In this document: positions 32,361-39,363 of the stretch, piece by piece | Layout: every line of letters begins with the position of its first letter | Numbering within the stretch: position 1 is the stretch's first letter | Assembly: GCA_017577715.1 (NCBI GenBank) | Contig: PKRC01000020.1 | Span: 1-40,356 of the forward strand | Source: Clostridia bacterium | GTDB taxonomy: Bacteria > Bacillota > Clostridia > Caldicoprobacterales > Caldicoprobacteraceae | DNA length: 40,356 nucleotides | Direction: 5' to 3' | The notes under the pieces: model-generated | The model's input: only the letters and a program-made list of their open reading frames with translations | Databases searched by the model: none | Told to the model about the DNA's origin: nothing | Program-made: the position numbers and the translations under genes

Positions 32361-33525
32361 ATTTGGCATATTTGGGGGTCAGTATGTGCCCGAAACGGTA
32401 ATGAATGCGTTGATCGAGCTTGAAAAGGAATTCAACGCTGCCATACAGGATGAGGATTTCATGCAGGAGTACCGCTATTACCTAAGGGAATATGCGGGGC
32501 GGCCCACTCCGCTGTATTTTGCACAAAACCTTACCGAGAAATTGAGCGGGGCCAAGGTGTACCTAAAGCGTGAGGATTTGAATCACACGGGGGCACACAA
32601 GATCAACAACGTTTTGGGACAGATACTCCTGGCCAAACGAATGGGGAAAAAGAGGGTGATAGCCGAAACTGGGGCCGGCCAGCACGGTGTAGCTACCGCC
32701 ACCGGTGCTGCTATGTTTGGCATGCAGTGCGAGATCTTCATGGGCAAAGAAGATGTAAGGAGGCAGGCTTTAAACGTGTTTAGAATGCGGCTTCTTGGGG
32801 CCAAGGTACACAGCGTAGAATCGGGTACCGGCACTTTAAAGGATGCCGTCAACGAAGCCATAAGGGACTGGGTAACCAGAATAGAGGACACATTTTATGT
32901 GATGGGTTCGGTGGTGGGGCCTCATCCTTATCCAACCATCGTAAGGGAGTTTCAAAAGGTGATAGGGGAAGAGGCCAGGGCACAGATATTGGAAAAGGAA
33001 GGGAGGTTGCCGGATTATGTCATTGCCTGTGTAGGGGGTGGAAGCAATGCGATGGGCATATTTCATCCCTTTTATCACGATAAGCAAGTAAAGCTGATTG
33101 GCGTTGAAGCCGCGGGATTGGGATTGGAGACCGGAAAGCACGCGGCTACAATGGCAAAGGGGAGCGTGGGCGTGCTGCACGGCATGAAGACATTGCTCCT
33201 TCAGGACAGCGAAGGGCAGGTCATGCCCGTACATTCCATTTCGGCAGGGCTTGACTATCCGGGGGTAGGCCCAGAGCACGCGTATTACAAGGAAATCGGG
33301 AGGGCCGAATATGTCGCCGTGACAGATAGGGAAGCAGTGGAGGCTTTTGTGGAGCTATCCAGAACAGAGGGGATAATTCCGGCTCTGGAAAGCGCCCATG
33401 CAGTGGCCTATGCATTGAAGCTGGTTCCACAGCTACCGAAAGATAAAATAGTGATCGTAAATCTATCAGGCAGGGGAGATAAAGATGTTGAGACAGTTGC
33501 AAGCTTGCCGGAGGTGGAAGTATGA
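32341..33525 (+). CDS. trpB: Tryptophan synthase beta chain
   Basis: The 394-residue PLP enzyme condenses indole with serine. The PLP lysine is in LNHTGAHKINNVLGQILLA (about residue 87), the phosphate cup is CVGGGSNAMGIFHPF (about 230-244), and GRPTPLYFAQNLTEKL and ETGAGQHGVA are present. It is the standard TrpB1 form that pairs with TrpA. The start is TTG with GAGGAG just upstream inside trpF. It overlaps trpA by ATGA, coupling synthesis of the two subunits. Confidence 0.97.
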   Translation: MKSITGRFGIFGGQYVPETVMNALIELEKEFNAAIQDEDFMQEYRYYLREYAGRPTPLYFAQNLTEKLSGAKVYLKREDLNHTGAHKINNVLGQILLAKRMGKKRVIAETGAGQHGVATATGAAMFGMQCEIFMGKEDVRRQALNVFRMRLLGAKVHSVESGTGTLKDAVNEAIRDWVTRIEDTFYVMGSVVGPHPYPTIVREFQKVIGEEARAQILEKEGRLPDYVIACVGGGSNAMGIFHPFYHDKQVKLIGVEAAGLGLETGKHAATMAKGSVGVLHGMKTLLLQDSEGQVMPVHSISAGLDYPGVGPEHAYYKEIGRAEYVAVTDREAVEAFVELSRTEGIIPALESAHAVAYALKLVPQLPKDKIVIVNLSGRGDKDVETVASLPEVEV

Positions 33526-34331
33526 ACATGATGGACTTGACTATGAACAGGATTGATATGGTGTTCAATGATTTGCGGGAGAAAGGCAGCAAAGCGCTTA
33601 TTACCTACATCACAGCCGGGGATCCCAATCTTGGTGCCACTGCCGACTTGATCATTGAAATGGAAAAGGCGGGGGCGGATATCATCGAGCTGGGCATACC
33701 CTATTCCGACCCTCTGGCTGATGGGCCGGTCATTCAGAGGGCCTCGGCGAGGGCGCTCAATAATGGCATAAAAATAGCCGATATAATGAACATGGTAAGG
33801 TCAGTCAGGCAGGCCACACAGATTCCTCTGATATACCTGGTCTATTATAACTCGGTATTTAAATACGGTATAGATAGGTTTGTGAAAGAAGCACACGATG
33901 TTGGCATAGATGGAATTATAATTCCTGACCTGCCTTTGGAGGAGAGGGGAGAGGTTTTTGACATAACAAAACAATACGGCATACACCTTATCCCACTCGT
34001 TGCGCCTACATCCCATCAGCGAATCCCGAAGATTGTTGAAAACGCAGGCGGGTTTGTGTACTGCGTTTCCACAACCGGTGTTACCGGGGAAAGGGACGAG
34101 ATTCAAACCAACATAAAGGACTATATGGAAGAGGTGTCAAGATATACAGATATGCCCAAAGCCATAGGGTTTGGTATATCAAACCCGGACATGGCATCGC
34201 AGCTTAAGGACTACTGTGACGGCATAATCATAGGTAGCGCCATAGTATCGCTGATAGAGAAGGCAGCCAGCAGAGATGAAATGCTCGACAGCGTATACCG
34301 TTTTATAAGAGGTGTTAAGCGAGTTTTGTGA
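33522..34331 (+). CDS. trpA: Tryptophan synthase alpha chain
   Basis: The 269-residue TIM barrel cleaves indoleglycerol phosphate to indole and channels it to TrpB. The catalytic Glu is in IIELGIPYSDPLADGPVIQ (about residue 52) and the Asp in GIIIPDLPLEE (about residue 134). STTGVTGER and IGFGISNPDMASQ bind phosphate. It closes the trp operon. No good intrinsic terminator is visible directly after it. Confidence 0.96.
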   Translation: MNMMDLTMNRIDMVFNDLREKGSKALITYITAGDPNLGATADLIIEMEKAGADIIELGIPYSDPLADGPVIQRASARALNNGIKIADIMNMVRSVRQATQIPLIYLVYYNSVFKYGIDRFVKEAHDVGIDGIIIPDLPLEERGEVFDITKQYGIHLIPLVAPTSHQRIPKIVENAGGFVYCVSTTGVTGERDEIQTNIKDYMEEVSRYTDMPKAIGFGISNPDMASQLKDYCDGIIIGSAIVSLIEKAASRDEMLDSVYRFIRGVKRVL

Positions 34332-34481
34332 TGCTTTAAAAGACATGATAATTATCTTTAAAAATCAGCTTGCGGTTTGGGGTGTGTAATGGGCTGCTTT
34401 TTCATTGAGCCTTTATTAAACCACATAAAAAGAGGCCAAATGAAAAGCGTAACATTATTGGGTGCAGCAGCGTACAATAAC

Positions 34482-34510
34482 TTGACAAAAAAATGTATGA
34501 GTACTATCCT
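34482..34510 (+). promoter_or_regulatory. Promoter of the nrtR-pncB unit
   Basis: TTGACA (34482-34487), a 17-base spacer and TATCCT (34505-34510) lie about 48 bases before the regulator gene. An AGTACT palindrome overlaps the -10 region. No certain NrtR operator was identified. Confidence 0.65.
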
Positions 34511-34557
34511 TAAGATGATAAATTAGGTTGTATAAAATACTGAGGAGCTGAGAAGTT

Positions 34558-35481
34558 ATGTCGGACAAGATGGTCAACGCCCAAGGCTTGACCGAAGAGG
34601 AGTTTTTAAAGCAGTATGATCCTGATAAATATGCTACAAGCAATCCTGCACTTACGGTGGATATGCTTCTATTTACCGTACGAGACGATGAAAAGCTCTG
34701 TGCTTCTGCAACATCTTCCAAACATGTAGAGGTGTTGATGATAAAGAGGGGGGATCATCCATTTATAGGCAGGTGGGCCCTCCCAGGGGGATTTGTCACC
34801 CGTAACGAAGCCCCGGAAGATGCGGCATTGCGGGAGCTCAAAGAAGAAACCGGTATAGATGAAGTCTACCTTGAGCAGCTTTATACCTGGGGTGCACCGG
34901 GGCGTGACCCCCGCACCCATGTGGTTAGCATCACTTACATGGCTTTGGTTGACGGCTCAAAATTGAAAGTGAGTGCCGGAGATGATGCCAGCGATGCTAA
35001 ATGGTTTAGGGCAAACCTTGAGGTTGTGGATGAAAAGAAGGCTGTTGCTTCAAACGGTTCTACTCTGGAGACAGATTTCAGACTTACCCTTTCTGATGAT
35101 CATCAACAGCTGTATGGTATAGTCAAAGCCATAAAGAGAGTGGAAAACGGAGTAGTGAAGAGGGAGTATAAGCTGCTGGAAGCGGAGGGCATTGCTTTTG
35201 ACCATGCCGTGATAATTACCTATGGGCTTTTGCAACTCAGAAGAAAGATATGGGTTACCCCTGTGGCTTTAAGTATAATGCCTGCTTGCTTTACAATGGA
35301 GCAGTTAAAAGGGGTTTATGAAGCTATATCTGGCCAAAAGCTTGCAATGGACTGGTTTAGGGATGAAATTTTGAGAACGGGTATGGTAATAGAAGCTACG
35401 GATAATGAAAATAGGCCATGGGCCGGTGAAGAAAAACTGTATAGATTCAATCCCCAATGGGATTGCAGTGTTGTCGTGTAG
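34558..35481 (+). CDS. NrtR-type Nudix transcriptional regulator of NAD metabolism
   Basis: The 307-residue protein has an N-terminal Nudix domain (about residues 25-170) and a C-terminal winged-helix part (about 215-305; KIWVTPVALSIMPACFTMEQ, then VYEAISGQKLAMDWFRDEIL). That is the NrtR architecture, in which ADP-ribose binding releases DNA upstream of NAD genes. The Nudix box GGFVTRNEAPEDAALRELKE continuing EETGI is complete, so hydrolase activity may be retained, unlike in some NrtR proteins. The neighbour is nicotinate phosphoribosyltransferase, a known NrtR target, 83 bases downstream. The ATG at 34558 follows GAGGAG. Confidence 0.85.
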   Translation: MSDKMVNAQGLTEEEFLKQYDPDKYATSNPALTVDMLLFTVRDDEKLCASATSSKHVEVLMIKRGDHPFIGRWALPGGFVTRNEAPEDAALRELKEETGIDEVYLEQLYTWGAPGRDPRTHVVSITYMALVDGSKLKVSAGDDASDAKWFRANLEVVDEKKAVASNGSTLETDFRLTLSDDHQQLYGIVKAIKRVENGVVKREYKLLEAEGIAFDHAVIITYGLLQLRRKIWVTPVALSIMPACFTMEQLKGVYEAISGQKLAMDWFRDEILRTGMVIEATDNENRPWAGEEKLYRFNPQWDCSVVV

Positions 35482-35494
35482 ATTTTATATGAAC

Positions 35495-35525
35495 ATTCGT
35501 GAGGCATCGTTTCGCCTCATTGAAT
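35495..35525. repeat. Inverted repeat between the NrtR-type gene and pncB
   Basis: ATTC.TGAGGC and GCCTCA.TGAAT are arranged as an interrupted inverted repeat. No T-run follows on either strand, so it may be a partial attenuator or an operator rather than a terminator. Confidence 0.45.
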
Positions 35526-35564
35526 GGGTGTGCGATGATCTTATAAAAGTTTAGGTGCTAGGAG

Positions 35565-37034
35565 ATGAAGGAATTGGTTAGGATTGATTGGAAGGAAAAG
35601 AAGAACCTCACTATGCTCACCGATTTTTATGAGCTTACCATGTCCAACGGCTATTTTGAGCATGGGCTTAAGGACACCATAGCTTATTTTGACATGTTTT
35701 TCAGGAAAGTGCCTGATGGCGGTGGCTTTGCCATCATGGCGGGAGTTGAACAGTTGATCGAATATTTAAAGAATCTGCGCTTTACCGAGGAGGATATAGA
35801 GTACCTGCGCAGCAAGAAGATGTTCAACGAAGAGTTCTTAAAGTACCTTGAAAACTTCAAGTTTGAGTGTGATGTATGGGCAATTCCTGAGGGTACGCCC
35901 ATATTTCCCAATGAGCCCATTGTAACGGTTGTAGGGCCGGTCATCCAGGCTCAATTTGTAGAAACCATGGTGCTCCTCACCATAAACCACCAAAGCCTTA
36001 TTGCCACCAAGGCCAACCGAATTGTGCGAGCGGCGCAGGGAAGGCCGGTCATGGAGTTTGGTTCCCGCCGAGCACAGAGTTATGATGGTGCGGTTCTTGG
36101 TGCGAGAGCGGCCTATATAGGTGGATGCGTGGGCACTGCTTGTACCATAGCCGAGAGGGATTTTGGGATTCCGGCGGTGGGGACCATGGCCCATAGCTGG
36201 GTGCAGATGTTTCCATCGGAACTGGAGGCCTTCCGCGCATATGCCAGAACATATCCCGATAAATGTATATTACTGGTGGACACATATAACGTGCTCAAGA
36301 GCGGTGTGCCCAATGCCATTAGGGTGTTCAAGGAGGAAGTGGTCCCTAGGGGATATAGACCTCAGGGCATACGAATAGATAGCGGCGATATAGCCTATCT
36401 GTCCAAAAAAGCCCGGCAGATGCTTGACGAAGCAGGATTCCAAGATTGCAAGATCATCGCTTCGAGCTCGCTGGATGAGTATATAATAAGGGACCTATTA
36501 CAACAAGGAGCCGCTGTGGATGTTTTTGGGGTGGGTGAGAAGCTCATTACTTCTAGCAGCGACCCGGTTTTTGGTGGAGTGTATAAGTTGGTTGCGGTGC
36601 AGCAAAACGGCAAGATTATACCTAAGATAAAGATAAGCGAAAATGTGGAGAAGATAACCAATCCGGGCTTCAAACAGGTATACAGGTTGTATGACAGAGA
36701 GACGGGCAAAGCCATTGCCGACGTCATTACTTTGCACGATGAGATGATAGATGATACCCAGCCGTACGAGATCTTTGATCCCGTACACACCTGGAAGCGC
36801 AAGACGGTGACCAATTTCGTGGCCCGAAAGCTCCTCGTAAAGATATTTGATAAGGGCAGGTGTGTATATGAGAGCCCAGATATTCACAGCATAAGGGCAT
36901 ACTGCCAGGAACAGGTAAATACGCTATGGCCGGAGGTATTGAGGTTTGAAAATCCCCATAACTATTACGTTGACCTTTCTCTGCCGTTGTGGGAATTGAA
37001 ACAGCAACTCCTTAAGCAATACAGCAGTATGTGA
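35565..37034 (+). CDS. pncB: Nicotinate phosphoribosyltransferase
   Basis: The 489-residue enzyme makes nicotinate mononucleotide from nicotinate and PRPP with ATP use, entering NAD by the Preiss-Handler route. Visible family signatures are MLTDFYELTMSNGYF at the N-terminus, EFGSRRAQSYDGAVLGARA (about residues 165-183), GTMAHSWVQMF, LVDTYNVLKSGV and GIRIDSGDIAYLSK. The C-terminal extension is present and the length is typical of the Firmicute form. The ATG at 35565 follows GCTAGGAG. It is the likely regulatory target of the preceding NrtR-type protein. Confidence 0.95.
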   Translation: MKELVRIDWKEKKNLTMLTDFYELTMSNGYFEHGLKDTIAYFDMFFRKVPDGGGFAIMAGVEQLIEYLKNLRFTEEDIEYLRSKKMFNEEFLKYLENFKFECDVWAIPEGTPIFPNEPIVTVVGPVIQAQFVETMVLLTINHQSLIATKANRIVRAAQGRPVMEFGSRRAQSYDGAVLGARAAYIGGCVGTACTIAERDFGIPAVGTMAHSWVQMFPSELEAFRAYARTYPDKCILLVDTYNVLKSGVPNAIRVFKEEVVPRGYRPQGIRIDSGDIAYLSKKARQMLDEAGFQDCKIIASSSLDEYIIRDLLQQGAAVDVFGVGEKLITSSSDPVFGGVYKLVAVQQNGKIIPKIKISENVEKITNPGFKQVYRLYDRETGKAIADVITLHDEMIDDTQPYEIFDPVHTWKRKTVTNFVARKLLVKIFDKGRCVYESPDIHSIRAYCQEQVNTLWPEVLRFENPHNYYVDLSLPLWELKQQLLKQYSSM

Positions 37035-37068
37035 AGCAAATTTTTGATTGATTATCCTTATAGGTTTT

Positions 37069-37179
37069 AGCACGGTGGATGCTATAAAAGCCATGGCCAA
37101 TATGGCTGTCAAAAACCTCATCGACGTTTTAACAGGGAAGGAATGCCCATATATCGTAAACCGGGAATATCTAAAGTGA
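37069..37179 (+). pseudogene. C-terminal remnant of a D-2-hydroxyacid dehydrogenase
   Basis: Between pncB and the small membrane protein gene the frame reads STVDAIKAMANMAVKNLIDV, then LTGKECPYIVNREYLK and a stop. This resembles the C-terminal tail of NAD-dependent 2-hydroxyacid dehydrogenases (..MA..AV.NLI..L.G......VN). There is no start and no catalytic domain, so only a relic remains. Confidence 0.5.
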
Positions 37180-37257
37180 GCCAACGGGGAAAGTGAAGGG
37201 CGGCATTGTGCTGTGGATAGCTTTTTTAATAAATAAAGGGAAGGGGGGAGATAAACC

Positions 37258-37470
37258 ATGGTAGTGGTGGAATTTATAGCGTTGGCAATTGCCTTGTGTC
37301 TTGGGCTAAGCGCCTTGCTGCAGTGGTTGTGGAATATCACCATAACCAGGATATTTGGGGTTCGGGAGATCACCTATTGGGAGGCCTTCAGATTGCTCAT
37401 CATAGCAGGAATACTGTTTGGAACGCCTGCCTTTGGATTAACCTTTGAATATTTAATAAATTTGCATTGA
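37258..37470 (+). CDS. Small membrane protein of unknown function
   Basis: This 70-residue protein is not recognised as a named family. It has two hydrophobic segments (about residues 3-26 and 43-65) joined by TITRIFGVREITYWEAFRLL. The FG.REITYWEA stretch is also found in small membrane proteins of other bacteria, as far as I recall. It starts with ATG after AAGGGGGGAG and ends ahead of a strong terminator. Translation signals and the terminator indicate a real gene. Confidence 0.65.
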   Translation: MVVVEFIALAIALCLGLSALLQWLWNITITRIFGVREITYWEAFRLLIIAGILFGTPAFGLTFEYLINLH

Positions 37471-37492
37471 CCAATTGGATTTTAACCGATAG

Positions 37493-37527
37493 CGTCCATG
37501 CGCAAATGCATGGGCGTTTGTTTTTTT
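37493..37527 (+). terminator. Terminator after the small membrane protein gene
   Basis: CGTCCATGC pairs with GCATGGGCG (one G-T) across a GCAAAT loop, followed by TTTGTTTTTTT. Confidence 0.85.
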
Positions 37528-37587
37528 GGCCCTATACACATATGAATTTAAAGCAGTCGAACAACACGAATTTTGTGTGATAAAAGA

Positions 37588-37616
37588 TATTGACATTGCC
37601 ATAGTGCTGTGCTAGT
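37588..37616 (+). promoter_or_regulatory. Promoter of the GntR-type regulator gene
   Basis: TTGACA (37588-37593), a 17-base spacer and TAGTGT (37611-37616). The -10 overlaps the palindromic operator, so bound repressor would block it. Confidence 0.6.
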
Positions 37617-37642
37617 GTAATAGTGTACCAATTCACTAATAC
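37613..37642 (+). promoter_or_regulatory. Palindromic operator, probably for the adjacent YtrA-type GntR regulator
   Basis: GTGTAATAGTG and CACTAATACAC form 11-bp arms with one mismatch around an eight-base spacer. YtrA-type operators are GTGTA..TACAC palindromes in known cases. Overlap with the -10 region implies autorepression. Confidence 0.7.
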
Positions 37643-37722
37643 ACACATATTCAATTTATATCAGTGCGGAGTTTGTTGTTATGCGGTGATGGGGCTGGCT
37701 ATTTGGGGGAGAGGAGAATAAC

Positions 37723-38133
37723 ATGAAGTTGAAAAGCAGATCCCTAAATATTGTCATCGATCCTGATGCGCCCATACCCATTTATATGCAAATCATAATT
37801 CAAATAAAGGGGCTCATTGCAAGCAAGGTCCTTGCACCCGGCGATAAGCTCCCTTCCGTAAGGAAGCTCAGCCGCCAACTGGGGGTAAACCCCAATACTG
37901 TGGCGCGGGCTTATCAGGAACTGGAGAGGGAGGGCATCATATGTACCACCCGTGGAATCGGGGCATTTGTGGGCAAAACGACTCTTAAGGTTTCAGCCCA
38001 GCAGCGCTCGGAATTTATGAACAGAATATTGGATTATCTGTTTATCGAGGCTTATCATCTCCAATACAGCAAAGAGGAGCTTTACTCCATATTCATGCAA
38101 CGGCTTGAACAGTGGGATCCAGACAAAAATTGA
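37723..38133 (+). CDS. GntR family transcriptional regulator, YtrA subfamily
   Basis: The 136-residue protein has an N-terminal winged helix (about residues 10-80) with the subfamily signatures PIPIYMQIIIQIKGLIASK, PGDKLPSVRKLSRQLGVNPN and TVARAYQELEREGII. A short helical C-terminus is used for dimerisation and has no large effector domain, as in YtrA. YtrA genes usually sit with ABC transporter genes, but here the next gene encodes a GNAT-like protein 33 bases later. A good GGAGAGGAG site precedes the ATG. Confidence 0.9.
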   Translation: MKLKSRSLNIVIDPDAPIPIYMQIIIQIKGLIASKVLAPGDKLPSVRKLSRQLGVNPNTVARAYQELEREGIICTTRGIGAFVGKTTLKVSAQQRSEFMNRILDYLFIEAYHLQYSKEELYSIFMQRLEQWDPDKN

Positions 38134-38166
38134 TGGAATGTCAAACACACGTGAGGGGGTCATAAC

Positions 38167-39285
38167 GTGGTAGAGATAAAAGAGGTTAAATCGCTAAAGG
38201 ATTTAAAGCGCTTTATCTATTTCCCCTATAAGTTGTACGCGGGAAACAAATACTGGGTGCCACCTCTTGTGCTGGACGAGATGAACACCCTTCGCCAGGA
38301 TAAGAATCCCGCTTTTGAGTATTGTGAAGCCAAATATTGGTTGGCGTTTAAAGATGGCAAGGTTGTGGGGCGGATTGCCGGTATAATAAATTATAGATAC
38401 ATAGAGAAGTGGGGACAAAAGAATGCACGCTTTGGATGGATAGATTTTATAGATGATCCTGAGGTATCAAAAGCATTGCTTGAAACTGTAGAAAATTGGG
38501 CAAGGGAAAAGGGAATGACAGGCATACATGGCCCTCTGGGTTTTTGCGACCTTGACAAAGAGGGTATGCTGGTAGAAGGATTTGATGAGATGGGTACCTT
38601 TACTACCATCTATAATTATCCGTACTATCCAGTTCATCTGGAAAACAACGGCTACGTTAAAGATGTAGATTGGCTTGAATACGAATTGGAGGTTCCGCAG
38701 CAGCTACCCGAGGTTATACAAAGGGCGTCCCAGGATGCCTTAAGGAGGTTTAATCTCAAGGTATTGGACGCCAAAAGGCCTAAAGATTTTCTCCCTTATG
38801 TCAAGGGCATTTTCAACCTGTTAAATGAGGCCTATAAGGACCTTTACGGCGTAGTACCGCTAAGCGATAAGCAGGTAGAGCTATACACCAAACAGTATTT
38901 TAGCTTTATAAACCCGGACTACGTGAAGGTAGTCTTAAATCAAGATGGCGAAGTAGTGGCGTTTGCCATTGCATTTCCATCATTGACGCGGGCAATGAGA
39001 AAGGCCAACGGAAGGCTTTTCCCGTTTGGCTTTCTCCATATCTTAAAAGCGTTGAAGAAGAACGATATCATCGATTTATGCCTGGTGGCGGTAAAGCCTG
39101 AACTGCAGGGCAAAGGAGTAAATGCCATCCTGATGAGCGAGATTCACAAGAATTGTGTTCGAAACGGTATAGTCAAAGCCGAGTGCAATCCCCAACTTGA
39201 ATCCAATGTGAAGGTTCGCTCCCAGTGGCGATATTTCAATTCTAGGCAACATAAGCGGAGAAGGTGCTATATAAAATATCTTTGA
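38167..39285 (+). CDS. GNAT-like acyltransferase family protein
   Basis: This 372-residue protein has no confident substrate assignment. The N-terminal part (YFPYKLYAGNKYWVPPLVLDE) and GRIAGIINYRYIE resemble large GNAT-fold proteins of Clostridia and Bacteroidetes. The C-terminal part has an acetyl-CoA loop candidate, LVAVKPELQGKGVNAILMSE (about residues 303-322), then ECNPQLESN and FNSRQHKRRRCYIKYL. The start is GTG after GAGGGGGTCATAAC. It lies 33 bases after the GntR-type gene and is probably its co-transcribed partner. Confidence 0.65.
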   Translation: MVEIKEVKSLKDLKRFIYFPYKLYAGNKYWVPPLVLDEMNTLRQDKNPAFEYCEAKYWLAFKDGKVVGRIAGIINYRYIEKWGQKNARFGWIDFIDDPEVSKALLETVENWAREKGMTGIHGPLGFCDLDKEGMLVEGFDEMGTFTTIYNYPYYPVHLENNGYVKDVDWLEYELEVPQQLPEVIQRASQDALRRFNLKVLDAKRPKDFLPYVKGIFNLLNEAYKDLYGVVPLSDKQVELYTKQYFSFINPDYVKVVLNQDGEVVAFAIAFPSLTRAMRKANGRLFPFGFLHILKALKKNDIIDLCLVAVKPELQGKGVNAILMSEIHKNCVRNGIVKAECNPQLESNVKVRSQWRYFNSRQHKRRRCYIKYL

Positions 39286-39302
39286 TAGTAGGCAAGGCAA
39301 AA

Positions 39303-39348
39303 CCCTTGGCGAAGGATAGCGCATTGGATATACCGACTTCGCCAAGGG
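39303..39348 (-). terminator. Long inverted repeat between convergent genes, terminator for the aldolase gene
   Basis: CCCTTGGCGAAG (39303-39314) is a perfect 12-bp inverted match to CTTCGCCAAGGG (39337-39348) with a 22-base spacer. On the minus strand TTTT follows. On the plus strand there is no T-run. It may slow transcription from both sides. Confidence 0.6.
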
Positions 39349-39363
39349 CGAAGAACTGCGGTG

